Shown: positions 25,884 through 34,876, numbered from the stretch's first letter. The stretch: DNA of 47,275 nucleotides from CAVZAB01 sp963773155 (GCA_963773155.1 CAVZAB010000020.1:1-47275); one strand, 5' to 3'. Notes: generated by a model not told the origin, from the letters alone. Translations and numbers: made by a program.

Positions 25884-26614
25884 CAAATAGTCGTGCGCGA
25901 CCTTTCCGTGCCCGAGAGTAAGCTCCGCAACTATGTGGATTGCGGACACGACTTCGAGTACCGGCAGCTCCGCGACCGGTGCCAAAGCATGAGGCGTCAA
26001 TGACAATGCAGCAGGCCCGGTCCACGTGCCCCTTAGGAGGACGTGCTCGAGATGATATTCGGCCAATTCACAGATGCGAGGGCTACCGTCAACGTGCGGA
26101 ATGATTTTAAGCATGAAATTGGGCATGCCGAGTAAGGCCTTGACTTGGGCGAGGTCGGCTTCATGATGCTTGTAACCCATAGTGCCGGTTGCGACTCGAA
26201 GCGGGCCGTAATCTAGCGTGCCGACAAGCGTGTCGATCTCGGTTCGCAGCGACGGTCGCGCCAGCTTTTTCGGGAAGCCCCAAAGTTCGCGCCCGGCCGC
26301 GATCGGTCCATCGTCGTTGAGGAACATGCAATGCGTGCAGCCACCCCGCCGGCCGCGCAAAGAGACCAGTATCACCTGGCCGCACTCGGAATAGTCGCCG
26401 AAACCACTCGAATCCGGATGAACTCGTACTTGACCAGCGCATCGCGCTCATTGAGTTCGAGTGGCTCCGGCACGACCGCCCGGAGCTTTGTCGGATCGGT
26501 GCGATATGTGATGACCAGGTATTCGCGGTTGGTGATCCGGTATGGACCTGTTGGATATGACGGGTTGGTAAGCGGCATTGCGAACGCTCTTTTGAGTACG
26601 TCTTTCTCACGCAT
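25884..26614 (-). pseudogene. adc: Acetoacetate decarboxylase, frameshifted
   Basis: Enzyme that would convert acetoacetate to acetone and CO2. From ATG 26614 (GAGGAGG eight bases upstream) it reads MREKDVLKRAFAMPLTNPSY ... LVKYEFIRI, then leaves the frame near 26390. The continuation in another frame is MILVSLRGRRGGCTHCMFLN and the catalytic-lysine segment GRELWGFPKKLA, then IIPHVDGSPRICELAEYHLE and TLGHGKVAHDYL near 25884. A 7-base deletion around 26390 would explain the missing MPDSSGF-like residues. In the last frame translation runs on to 25617 through the IS remnant. It starts inside the end of the patatin gene (translational coupling). Confidence 0.78.
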
Positions 26615-26656
26615 CTTCAAATCCTCCTCGTCTTCAGCATTGACCAGGGCCAATGC

Positions 26657-27834
26657 TTATTCCAAACCATCGCGCTCGAGATCAAACGTGAAGACTCCGT
26701 CCAGAAACTCGCCGGACGAGCCAGGACTTCGGAATGGCGCAGCGTGCGCAGTGCATCGTGATACCCCGCGCGCCAATGGTCTTGCATCGATAGACGTGAG
26801 AACTCGTAGTCCTTGGAGTGACCTTCGTAGTTCTGCGCCCGGTAGATCAGGTGGATGATGTTGTAGACCTTGTCACTCGCAACGGACCTCAGGATTTTTA
26901 AATCGTCGTTCTCCTCAACATTGCCCGGAAGCCTGCGCAGCAGGGCTGCCAGCGCCCGCTGTACCCGATGCACGTTCTTGAACTGATCGGTGCTGGCCCG
27001 TGTTCGGCTCGAAAATTGGATCTCCTTCTGACGTGTGGCGACCTCGGCCATGTTGCGCGGAAGCTGACCTCGCGCGCTCCAGAGATCGACTTGGAAAGCG
27101 AGCGTATCTTGGCGGCGGGGGTTGCTCTCAATCACCCACTGCAGTGGCGTGTTGGACACGAGGCCACCATCCCAGTACTGTTCGCCCTCGATTTCGACGG
27201 CGGGAAAGCCCGGTGGGAGTGCCCCGCTTGCCATGACATGCTCCGGCCTTATCGTATGAGTGGTGCTGTCGAAATAGACGAAGTTGCCGCTCCTGACATT
27301 GACAGCGCCCACGCTGAAGCGCGTGATTCCGGCGTTGATGCGGTCAAAATCCACCAGGCGCTCCAACGTGTCCCTGAGCATTTTCGTATCATAGAAGCTG
27401 GTCGCCCCGAATGTTCCGCCTGGTTGCAGCCAAGGCATCAACGGGCGCGCGGAGAAGAATCCTGCTGCGCCGAACGAGGCAGCAAGACTGGCGTTCATCT
27501 GGTTGAGCAGATTACGTGTGTGGTCGCTTCGCGCCAAATCCACAAACGGGTTGTTTGACCAATCCCAAGGTGCGCTAGAAGTCACCCGCGTCCAAAATTC
27601 GCGGAGCCGATCGACACGAGAATGGGGCGGATTGCCTGCAATAATGGCGCCATTGATGGCTCCGATCGAAATGCCGGCGATCCAGTCGGGATGGATATCG
27701 GCTTCCGCCAAGGCCTCATAGACGCCTCCCTGGTATGCCCCCAGTGCGCCGCCGCCTTGCAGAAGCAAGGCGACGCACTCGAAAGGAAGACGTTGTTCCG
27801 CCTTTGTTAATTGCGGTCGAAGTTGTAAATTCAT
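26657..27834 (-). pseudogene. Patatin-like phospholipase with DUF3734-type tail, C-terminal frameshift
   Basis: Lipid acyl hydrolase of about 390 residues. Oxyanion loop LLLQGGGALGAYQGGVYE, nucleophile elbow GISIG with Ser56, catalytic Asp in QYWDGGLVSN; the C-terminal third (FKNVHRVQRALAALLRRLP ... HWRAGYHDALRTLRH) is the DUF3734 region. The uninterrupted frame continues to 26617 with an atypical end, while a shift near 26715-26730 gives GEFLDGVFTFDLERDGLE and a stop at 26657-26659. That is the normal ending of this family. Patatin followed by acetoacetate decarboxylase (often with 3-hydroxybutyrate dehydrogenase) is a known alphaproteobacterial cluster; the dehydrogenase is absent here. Confidence 0.8.
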
Positions 27835-27938
27835 GGCTTATTCCTTCGCTGAAATTCTGTCCGGGCTCGGGCGCTCTGCCCAACGGATCAGAACGCGTGC
27901 TGCGCTTGCCCCACCCGTCGCTGGTGACTTTTTCCGAC

Positions 27939-28193
27939 CTAGCGAGCTTGAACCATGGGCCGGTAATGGGCGGCCCAGTGGCCCCACCCATTGCGATCGG
28001 GGGCACTAGGCAAAACCTTATCGCGATTACGGCAACAGGTTTGCCTGTGCGTACTATGGGCGCCCGCCAGGGTACGTGCATTGGCGTTCGTCGCGAAACG
28101 CGGTGAAGCCACTTGGCTCTCGCGAGCCATGGCGGGTATCGCTAATCGAGCTGCGGTGATCAGTGCAGCCGACAGAAGCTTGTGTTTTTTCAT
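27939..28193 (-). CDS. Small exported protein, possibly frameshifted downstream
   Basis: 84-residue frame with a clear start: GGAG seven bases before the ATG at 28193, and a signal peptide MKKHKLLSAALITAARLAIP ending PAMA-RE. The next residues SQVASPRFATNANARTLAGA resemble small rhizobial exported proteins of about 75 residues whose C-termini contain paired cysteines. The end after QTCCRNRDK does not resemble them and may be out of frame. It is divergent from the operator at 28348. Confidence 0.45.
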   Translation of the reverse strand: MKKHKLLSAALITAARLAIPAMARESQVASPRFATNANARTLAGAHSTHRQTCCRNRDKVLPSAPDRNGWGHWAAHYRPMVQAR

Positions 28194-28347
28194 TCAATTT
28201 CTCCACGGTTACGGAAAGCGGCAATGGATTCGAATTTGCCGCGACCAAAGCATCGCAACGATTGGGTTGAGTTTGTAACTCCCAAAGCCCGGTCCAGGAT
28301 TTTCGACTCTGGCCGAAAACAGAAACTTGACATTTGCCTTGACTGAA

Positions 28348-28368
28348 TAAACTATACCGTATAGTTTA
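28348..28368. promoter_or_regulatory. TetR-type operator 1, perfect palindrome
   Basis: Two perfect 10-bp arms, TAAACTATAC (28348-28357) and GTATAGTTTA (28359-28368), around a single central C. It shares the core ACTATAC-N-GTATAGT with the two sites that flank the TetR gene at 30325 and 30811. It overlaps a plausible plus-strand promoter (-35 TTGACT at 28339-28344). It lies about 155 bp from both the small exported-protein gene on the left and the short ORF at 28523. Confidence 0.75.
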
Positions 28369-28522
28369 TATAAATCCCAAGCAGGGCTGTCAAGGAAGAA
28401 TCATTCACATACCCGTGTTCAACTTCTGTGAGCGCGGGAGTGTCGCTTGAATCCGGGTCTTTCGCAGGCGGGCATTCGGGAATTACGTCGAGAAGCGACA
28501 CCATTGAAAGGAGTGATCCGAT

Positions 28523-28897
28523 ATGATTTTGAAATCCAGTCGTCTTTTGATTGCGGCGGCCGCAACGTGCCAATTGGCGCAATGGGTGCCTTTCCGCAGG
28601 AGAAATATGGCACTCGCGAGCAGAGGACTGCGTGGACGTCCGGCGCTGTCAAATTCCGCAGCTGTCCCGACGCCACGCGTGTCGAAACCCCGCTTGAGGC
28701 AGAACAAATTCGCTCTCAGCAATGCGTGTCGAACGGTTCTCGAACAAGGCACCAGCCCGGTAACCTCTAAGAGCAGAGACAGAATCACGCTGCTCCGGAG
28801 GAACATGGCCAAGCGCTCTTGGTTTGGCGCGACGATGACAAAGGGGACGAAGTTGCTAACGACGAGTCGCTCCCCCGGCCACCGAAGTACCGTGTGA
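28523..28897 (+). CDS. Unrecognised short ORF behind a TetR operator
   Basis: ATG at 28523 has AGGAG about 10 bases upstream and begins MILKSSRLLIAAAATCQLAQ, a plausible signal peptide start. The rest is rich in Arg, Ser and Thr and does not look like a folded protein, so this may be a gene start joined to foreign or shifted sequence after a deletion. Its interest is that it follows operator 1 in a promoter-like setting. Confidence 0.3.
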   Translation: MILKSSRLLIAAAATCQLAQWVPFRRRNMALASRGLRGRPALSNSAAVPTPRVSKPRLRQNKFALSNACRTVLEQGTSPVTSKSRDRITLLRRNMAKRSWFGATMTKGTKLLTTSRSPGHRSTV

Positions 28898-28920
28898 GAA
28901 TGAAAAATTGGAGAAGAAAA

Positions 28921-29358
28921 ATGGACATGATGTATATTCCCGCCCTTGCGTCGTTTTCTGGATCGGCCTCGGGGACGCTGGCTTCGATTCTCACCAATTG
29001 GGTGACGCAGCGACGCAAAGACCGCGTCCGTCATACACTGCGGGCTGCATCGCAACGTGAGGCACTCTACAAAAGCTTCATTGGAGAGGCATCGAGGCTC
29101 TACGGCGATGCACTTGTCAACGACAAGTCAGAGATTCCGAAACTGGTTTGCTTGTACGCTCTCATCGCCCGAATGAAAATCCTTTCGAGCGACGCCGTCA
29201 TTGAGGCGGCGGAGAAGGCGGGTCGGTTGATCCTCGATACCTACCTTTCTCCGAACAGGACATTCGTCGATCTGCCTGAGCTTATCAACGAGATGGATCC
29301 GCTGCGGGATTTTAGCGAAGCCTGTCGCCGCGAATTGCAAGGGAATCATCCTCGCTGA
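28921..29358 (+). CDS. Conserved hypothetical protein with one N-terminal membrane segment
   Basis: 145-residue protein from the ATG at 28921, preceded by GGAGAAG. The N-terminal hydrophobic segment MDMMYIPALASFSGSASGTL is followed by a basic stretch (TQRRKDRVRHTLRAASQRE) and a helical body EALYKSFIGEASRLYGDALV ... LYALIARMKILSSDAVIEAA ... DPLRDFSEACRRELQ. I recall this arrangement from hypothetical proteins in rhizobia and related genomes, but no function is known. The last gene before the TetR gene, convergent with it. Confidence 0.72.
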   Translation: MDMMYIPALASFSGSASGTLASILTNWVTQRRKDRVRHTLRAASQREALYKSFIGEASRLYGDALVNDKSEIPKLVCLYALIARMKILSSDAVIEAAEKAGRLILDTYLSPNRTFVDLPELINEMDPLRDFSEACRRELQGNHPR

Positions 29359-29555
29359 GGTCTTCTTGCCATGCCCTTGTTTCGGTATTTCGGGTGGGTG
29401 GGTGGGAAGCATTCATCCTGCCGCGCCGTTTGCCGCAATCTATTGGTTTTCTGGCAACGTCGCCGATGCGCCACCCCGGATCCATTCGGACGATAAATGG
29501 TCCGCGCGAGTGGTGTTTAGGCTCTCACCCAGGAGTATCGAGGTGGCGAAGGCCT

Positions 29556-30233
29556 TTACTGCCCCCAACCCGTTTCACAGGCTGCCAGGAAAAAGTTGAC
29601 GCGTTCACGCACGAAGCCGGGTACCTCCTTTCGAAGGTGTTTTGTCTCCTCCCCCATCAGGGCTCGCATGAGCATTGGGAGCAGAATGAGATCCATGAAA
29701 ATCTGTGCGGTGGCGAAGCTCCGTTTGGTGCCGAAAGCCCCCTTTGAACCGCGCTGAAGCATGTAGGTCGCATTGTTCAGGGCATGAGAAACCGCAACTG
29801 CAGCCCGATCTCGGCCCGCTTCATGGACATGGCGGCTCAACGCCGGCAATCTGTCTGCTTCTGCAATCGTGGCGCGCGTTATGCCGACAGTGTCCTCAAG
29901 GAACCGTTCTACGAGCTCGGTGCCGAGACCTGTGAGCTTGTCCGTCGCTGTGCGCCCCCTGGGCTCGTAGCCCTCGAAGTTCGTTAGTCCGGCGATGACA
30001 CGGGTTATGACCGCCTCGAAGAGCGCCTCCTTGCCGTCGAAGTGGCCATAAATCGTCGGCTTGCTCGCCGGCGCCATTTCCGCAATCTCATCGAGACTGG
30101 CGCTTTGGTAACCTCTCTTGAGAAAAACCTGCTGAGCCGCATCGAGGATGCGGCTCTTAACGTCGCCGGCGAGGTCCTTGGGCGGCCTGCCCAAGCGGGT
30201 CTGCGGCCGTCTCGAGTTTCTGTCCCTGGTCAT
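29556..30233 (-). CDS. TetR/AcrR-family transcriptional regulator
   Basis: Repressor of 225 residues. The helix-turn-helix is at about residues 25-72 (VKSRILDAAQQVFLKRGYQ, then LDEIAEMAPASKPTIYGHF and GKEALFEAV). The C-terminal ligand domain carries a TetR_C-type pattern (RFLEDTVGITRATIAEADRL). It is divergent from an RND efflux operon. A near-palindromic operator lies about 90 bp upstream of its start (30323-30341). Two more copies lie at 28348 and 30811. It very probably represses itself and the efflux operon and is relieved by a pump substrate. Confidence 0.92.
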   Translation of the reverse strand: MTRDRNSRRPQTRLGRPPKDLAGDVKSRILDAAQQVFLKRGYQSASLDEIAEMAPASKPTIYGHFDGKEALFEAVITRVIAGLTNFEGYEPRGRTATDKLTGLGTELVERFLEDTVGITRATIAEADRLPALSRHVHEAGRDRAAVAVSHALNNATYMLQRGSKGAFGTKRSFATAQIFMDLILLPMLMRALMGEETKHLRKEVPGFVRERVNFFLAACETGWGQ

Positions 30234-30322
30234 GATTGTCCTTAAGGATCACGATAATGCGGTTAGCTCAAGTCACAGCCGATTTCAGTTTGACATGGCA
30301 GGAACGAAAATGCAAGAAAAAA

Positions 30323-30341
30323 AAACTATACGGTATAGTGT
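30323..30341. promoter_or_regulatory. TetR-type operator 2 (upstream of the TetR gene)
   Basis: AAACTATAC (30323-30331), G, GTATAGTGT (30333-30341): 8 of 9 positions symmetric, with the perfect core ACTATAC-G-GTATAGT at 30325-30339. It is about 90 bp before the TetR start and would mediate autorepression. Confidence 0.75.
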
Positions 30342-30349
30342 AAATTGAT

Positions 30350-30798
30350 TCGCCGTGGCGGCCAATTCTGCTGCGGCCCATCCGCCCGACCTGGATGTAC
30401 GGGGCTCGTCCGCGAATTGACACACAGGACCAACAACCAGCTCACCGATGCAATCGAGTGGTGACCGCGTGCAGGCCGGAAGGCCAAGGTCGCGCGGGGT
30501 GACCTTGGATTGTTCGCTCCGGTTGGCTGGAGGGCTGAAGGCTGCAGAACGACCTTCGAAACCATGAAGGATGCTCTGCACGCCATGATCGGCACCAAAG
30601 AATGCAGGCTCGCCGTCGCGAGGGAAATCTTTCGGAAATAGTGGGCCGCTTCGCCAAGCGCATCGCCTTGCGGAATCGCGAGATTGGCCTGCTCCTGAAG
30701 CGGTTAGGCGACGGTGTCTCCTCGAAGGGGCGGCGGCAGTTCGTCCAAAATCTTCGATCACGATCATGTGAGGGCCTTGAGGGGGTCGAATAATTTGC
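30350..30798. other. About 450 bp between two TetR operators, no recognised gene
   Basis: Divergent TetR/efflux pairs normally share one short promoter region. Here 470 bp separate operators 2 and 3. The stretch contains several short frames on both strands, such as MKDALHAMIGTKECRLAVAR on the plus strand, none of them assignable. It may be an insertion or relic. Confidence 0.4.
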
Positions 30799-30810
30799 TT
30801 GAATAAAAGA

Positions 30811-30825
30811 ACTAAACCGTATAGT
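30811..30825. promoter_or_regulatory. TetR-type operator 3 (RND operon promoter)
   Basis: ACTAAAC-C-GTATAGT, differing from the perfect core at one position. It directly follows TTGAAT (30799-30804), a likely -35, and overlaps the -10 region, 60 bp before the first adaptor gene. A bound repressor would block the efflux promoter. Confidence 0.72.
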
Positions 30826-30885
30826 GTTATTATTGTGACCCAAATGAGAGAGGGGTGGCCGCCGCTTGCCATTCCGGGAACTGCA

Positions 30886-32022
30886 ATGAAACATCGATTT
30901 CCGCCTTGCCTCGACGCCGTTCAAAGGGCCGGCCCGCCCATCGCGAGGCGGCGAGGTGCAGCGTTTGCGGCCGGACTGCTCGCGACGTCTTTGTGCGCAT
31001 GCAATGACCGCTCCGCCACCGTGGTCGAGCGTGCAGCGTTCGTGCGCACAGAAATTGTGCGGCCGCGGGACGGACAGGCGTCCCTAACGCTGACCGGCGA
31101 GGTCCAGGCCCGTTTCCGCGCCGACCTGTCATTTCGGGTGAGTGGGCGCGTGCTCGGGCGGCTGGTTGATGTCGGCGCCCACGTCAATGCCGGCGACATT
31201 CTGGCGCGTCTCGATCCGGCCGAACAGCAAGCCGAATTTGATGCTGCGACCGCCGGCGTTGCCGCGGCGGAGTCCCGGTTGCGGGTGGCCCAGGCCAGGT
31301 TTGATCGGCAGGCCTATCTCATGTCGACTGGCTTCACCACGCGCGTGGCCTACGACCAAGCGCAGCAGGATCTGCAAACCACAGAAAGTGCGCTTAAATC
31401 GGCCAAGGCGCAGCTGGGAACGGCCCGCGAAGCGCTTGACGATACCGAAATGCACGCCAGCGCCGCGGGCGTGATTACCGCCCGCAGTCTTGAGGTCGGA
31501 CAAGTGGTACAGGCGGCCCAGACGGTCTTCACGCTGGCGCAAGACGGCGAGCGAGATGCTGCCTTCGATGTCCCTGAATCGATGTTTTTTGGCGAGGTCG
31601 AGGGCGGCCGCGTGTCGCTGTCTCTGGTTTCGGACCCGGACGTGACCGCCGTCGGCTATCTGAGGGAAGTCTCGCCTGCCGTTGATCGCAAGAGCTCCGC
31701 GGTTCGCGTGAAGGTCGCAATCCAAAATCCACCAGCAGCCATGGCGCTCGCAAGCGCAATCGCGGGTACGGCCAGGACCAAACCGGCCACTGAGATCGCG
31801 TTGCCGTGGACCGCACTAATGGCAATGGGGTCCACGCCCGCGGTCTGGATCGTCGACCCCAGGACAAAGACCGCATCGCTGAAACCGGTGACGGTCGGTG
31901 CCTATGAAGCCGCAGCTGTGCTGATCAAGGCAGGCCTTGAACCCGGAGAGCGCGTCGTTGTCGATGGCGGCAAGCTGCTCAGCTCCGGTCAGCTCGTGAC
32001 ATATGATGAGGACCGATCGTGA
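30886..32022 (+). CDS. RND efflux periplasmic adaptor, lipoprotein-type
   Basis: Membrane fusion protein of about 378 residues. The start chosen is ATG 30886 (MKHRFPPCLDAVQRAGPPIA), downstream of the operator; an earlier ATG at 30844 has no ribosome site. A signal and lipobox-like LATSLCAC lie near residue 38. The biotinyl-lipoyl domain has VSGRVLGRLVDVGAHVNAGD, a helical hairpin covers about 105-185, and the beta-barrel and membrane-proximal parts follow (LSLVSDPDVTAVGYLREVSP ... GERVVVDGGKLLSSGQLV). First of two adaptors; the second starts on its stop codon (GTGA). Confidence 0.88.
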   Translation: MKHRFPPCLDAVQRAGPPIARRRGAAFAAGLLATSLCACNDRSATVVERAAFVRTEIVRPRDGQASLTLTGEVQARFRADLSFRVSGRVLGRLVDVGAHVNAGDILARLDPAEQQAEFDAATAGVAAAESRLRVAQARFDRQAYLMSTGFTTRVAYDQAQQDLQTTESALKSAKAQLGTAREALDDTEMHASAAGVITARSLEVGQVVQAAQTVFTLAQDGERDAAFDVPESMFFGEVEGGRVSLSLVSDPDVTAVGYLREVSPAVDRKSSAVRVKVAIQNPPAAMALASAIAGTARTKPATEIALPWTALMAMGSTPAVWIVDPRTKTASLKPVTVGAYEAAAVLIKAGLEPGERVVVDGGKLLSSGQLVTYDEDRS

Positions 32023-33080
32023 GAATACAAGCCCTCACCATTGCCGGCATGCTCGCGTCAGCGTTGGTGCTGGCCGCCTGCAAGCAGAAGGTGGAAGCCC
32101 CGGAACCCATCCCACCCGTGCTGTCTGCCGTTCTTGAACCGACCGCATCGCTGAGCACGCAGGCCGTCGGAACGGTCCAACCTCGATATGAGACCAGTCT
32201 TGGCTTCCGCGTACTTGGCCAACTCACCGCACGTTCAGTCAACGTGGGAGATTTGGTTGCGGAAGGGCAGACAATCGCTGCAATCGATGCGACTGCGCTT
32301 GGGCTCGCCGTACAGGCTGCGAAAGCAGACCTCTCGAAAGCCCAGGCTCTGCTTGCAAACGCAAGCGGGTCTGAGGAGCGGAAACGGATCCTGATCAAGA
32401 CCGATGCCACGACCAGGCAGACGCTTGACGACGCAGAGCAGGTGCGGGCGGCCGCCCAGGCATCGGCTGCTCGTGCCCGCGCAAACCTTACGAAGGCGAT
32501 TGAGCAACTTGGTTATGCGCAGGTGAAGGCCGAATTCGCCGGTGTCGTCACGACCGTGAACGCCGAGGTGGGGCAGGTTGTCTCGCCTGGTCAGAGCGTC
32601 GTGACAGTGGCGCGGCCGGACATCAGGGAGGCCGTTGTCGACATTGGCCCAGACTTCCCGGTTCCATTGAAGATCGGCTTGCCGTTCACCATCAGCTTGC
32701 AGCTCCTGCCGGCCTTTCAAGTGCAAGGCCAAATTCGCGAAATAGCGCCGCAAGCCGATTCCGTGACGCGCATGCGCCGTGTTCGCATCTCCTTGACTAA
32801 TCCGCCTGAGAACTTTCGCCTTGGATCCACCGTTACGGCGAGACTGAACAACAGCGAGAACGTCGTTCTCCGGGTGCCCACGTCCGCCGTCCTCACCAAG
32901 GATGGTCAGAATTTCGTTTGGGTGGTGGATCCCCTCACCAGCGCGGTTTGCCTGCACAAGGTCGATCTCGCGGAGGACCAAGGCGGCCTGCGGGTGACGG
33001 GCGGGCTCCCGGCGGGCGCGCGGATCGTGACCGCCGGCGTCCATAGCCTCAAGCAAGGACAGCAAGTTCGTTTCGAATAG
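32019..33080 (+). CDS. RND efflux periplasmic adaptor, second copy
   Basis: 353 residues, GTG start at 32019 overlapping the previous stop. Signal peptide with lipobox VLAACKQK, so the mature protein is lipid-anchored at Cys21. Lipoyl half (GFRVLGQLTARSVNVGDLVA), hairpin with SKAQALLANASGSEERKR, second lipoyl half (EFAGVVTTVNAEVGQVVSPG), then beta-barrel and C-terminal domains (TSAVLTKDGQNFVWVVDPL). Two adaptors with one RND pump gene occurs in alphaproteobacterial operons. The pump gene starts 11 bp downstream. Confidence 0.9.
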   Translation: MRIQALTIAGMLASALVLAACKQKVEAPEPIPPVLSAVLEPTASLSTQAVGTVQPRYETSLGFRVLGQLTARSVNVGDLVAEGQTIAAIDATALGLAVQAAKADLSKAQALLANASGSEERKRILIKTDATTRQTLDDAEQVRAAAQASAARARANLTKAIEQLGYAQVKAEFAGVVTTVNAEVGQVVSPGQSVVTVARPDIREAVVDIGPDFPVPLKIGLPFTISLQLLPAFQVQGQIREIAPQADSVTRMRRVRISLTNPPENFRLGSTVTARLNNSENVVLRVPTSAVLTKDGQNFVWVVDPLTSAVCLHKVDLAEDQGGLRVTGGLPAGARIVTAGVHSLKQGQQVRFE

Positions 33081-33091
33081 GATTTGGCACC

Positions 33092-34138
33092 ATGAAATCG
33101 TTCAACCTTTCCGATTGGGCTCTCGGACATCGTTCGCTCGTCTGGTATTTCATGCTCGCCTTCATGGCCGCGGGACTGTTCTCCTACCTGCAACTCGGGC
33201 GTCAGGAAGACCCGGATTTTACCATCAAGACGATGGTGATCCAGGCGCAATGGCCGGGAGCCTCCCCGGAGGAGATGACGCGCCAGGTTACTGACAGGAT
33301 CGAGAAGAAGCTCGAAGAGCTGGAATCGCTCGACTACACCAAGAGCGTGACCGTTGCAGCGGCAACGCTCCGTTACGAAATCGAGCAGCCCACGATTTGG
33401 CGGCGATCGCGACTTCCGACGATCACGCTGAAGGCGAGCGTCCTCGACAGCGCGCAGCCGAAAACCGTCGTCGATCAACTGGCCCCGAAAATTGCCGAAT
33501 TCGCAGACCGACTGCCGGCTGGGTACTCGGTCGCGGTCGGTGGCTCCGTTGAGGAGAGTGCGAAGAGCCAGGCTCCGATAGAGGCGGTCGTTCCGCTGAT
33601 GCTCTTCATTATGGCCACCATTCTGATGATTCAGCTGCAAAGTTTCCACCGCCTGCTCTTGGTCTTTGCGGTGGCGCCGCTCGCACTGATCGGGGTTGTG
33701 CTGGCTTTGCTGCCAAGCGGAGCGCCTCTCGGCTTCGTCGCGATACTGGGGGTGCTAGCGCTGATCGGGATCCTGATCCGAAACTCGGTGATCCTGATCG
33801 TGCAGGTTGAGGACCTTCGAAGGGCAGGACGGCCGGCTTGGGACGCGGTCGTGGAAGCCACTGAGCATCGCATGCGGCCGATCATGCTGACGGCAGCCGC
33901 CGCAAGTCTGGCGCTCATTCCGATCGCGCGCGAAATCTTCTGGGGGCCGATGGCCTATGCGATGATGGGCGGCATCATCGTCGGGACCATGCTGACCTTG
34001 TTGTTCCTGCCGGCACTCTACGTGGCATGGTTTCGCATCAAAGAGCCCATGAAAGTCAGCACGGGGACAAACGTGTCCTCGGCCGCTGCGTTGAACTCGA
34101 GCGCAATGCCGCCGGCGGCCGTTGGTGCATCAGCTTGA
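33092..34138 (+). CDS. RND efflux pump with a large in-frame deletion
   Basis: 348 residues where AcrB-type pumps have about 1030. The first ~88 residues are a normal RND start: cytoplasmic helix and TM1 (SLVWYFMLAFMAAGLFSYL), porter beginning LQLGRQEDPDFTIKTMVIQA, ELESLDYTKSVTV. At about 33345-33360 the frame passes without interruption into AAATLRYEIEQPTIWRRSRL, which belongs near residue 770 of a full pump, then TM9-TM12 (LMLFIMATILMIQLQSFHRL ... GIILRNS-like region GILIRNSVILIVQVEDLRRA, IMLTAAAASLALIPIAREIF). About 680 residues are missing, including the TM4 proton-relay Asp pair and most of the porter. The product cannot work as a normal pump. Confidence 0.88.
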   Translation: MKSFNLSDWALGHRSLVWYFMLAFMAAGLFSYLQLGRQEDPDFTIKTMVIQAQWPGASPEEMTRQVTDRIEKKLEELESLDYTKSVTVAAATLRYEIEQPTIWRRSRLPTITLKASVLDSAQPKTVVDQLAPKIAEFADRLPAGYSVAVGGSVEESAKSQAPIEAVVPLMLFIMATILMIQLQSFHRLLLVFAVAPLALIGVVLALLPSGAPLGFVAILGVLALIGILIRNSVILIVQVEDLRRAGRPAWDAVVEATEHRMRPIMLTAAAASLALIPIAREIFWGPMAYAMMGGIIVGTMLTLLFLPALYVAWFRIKEPMKVSTGTNVSSAAALNSSAMPPAAVGASA

Positions 34139-34848
34139 GCTGACATTCCAGCCAGGATCGCTCAACTTTGCGAAGTCCAACGTGAGAAGCCTTTGACCGT
34201 CAGAACTCTTGTCTCGGGGGACCTACTGCATTCATTGCAATCATGAAGCCAATGTCCTTTCGTTCACGGTCGGACGCACGCCTTCGTGCGGCTAAGACAA
34301 AATGTCGGGTAGCATCGTCAAGGCGGACGCGGCCATGTTCCTCGTGGCGCATCGCTCACAATAACGGCAGCGGATTCCGTCCAGCTGGACGGTTCGCTGC
34401 AGAGTTGTGGGACGTATCCAGGGGCGATCACGCCTGGGGGCTATATTCGGGTTGACGAGAAGAGCTGAGACGAACCGGCTTGGCCTTGGACTGGGTCCGC
34501 CAATGGGATGGTCAGGCCGTGGTCCTGCCCTATCAGCGGCGCACGCTGGCGAGGGGCTGCCATTTGATGGAGTACGCCATGTCCCAGAAGCTCGGTAGTG
34601 CGATCGCCACAATCGGCATGACATTGGCGAGTACACTTTCCACGTCCTAGGCCAGGCCGAAGGCGGCCCAATCGCCGAACGCATCGAAAGATTGTGAACA
34701 GGGCGCCCGCAAATTCCTGAGCGCCGATCGGTAAGTGCGATCGAGGCGGAGCGGCAGCGGGCCCGACCTGGAGCAGCGGCCGTTTGGCGTGCGACGTCAG
34801 AGTGCCGCGACCTAGCCCCTCCCTTTTCACATGAGGAACGCTCGACCC
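34139..34848. other. Intergenic region with a fragment resembling an IS110 transposase N-terminus
   Basis: No intact gene. At 34620-34697 (+) a frame reads DIGEYTFHVLGQAEGGPIAE, resembling the start of IS110-type DEDD transposases (DIGKNTFHVxGxD), and ends at a stop after a further 6 residues. The fragment is too short for certainty. Confidence 0.3.
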
Positions 34849-34876
34849 TTGACAGCGGCACAACTGTACATAGATT
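34849..34876 (+). promoter_or_regulatory. Promoter of the tandem sHSP genes
   Basis: -35 TTGACA (34849-34854), 16-bp spacer, -10 TAGATT (34871-34876). Preceding C gives CTTGACA, which also suits the heat-shock sigma RpoH -35. A leader of about 70 nt runs to the ATG at 34953; it could hide a thermosensor, but no ROSE-type motif is clear. Confidence 0.55.

Noticed and set aside
34292..34861. 189-codon minus frame beyond the RND operon
   Set aside because: Arg/Ser-rich composition typical of chance frames and no homologous pattern.
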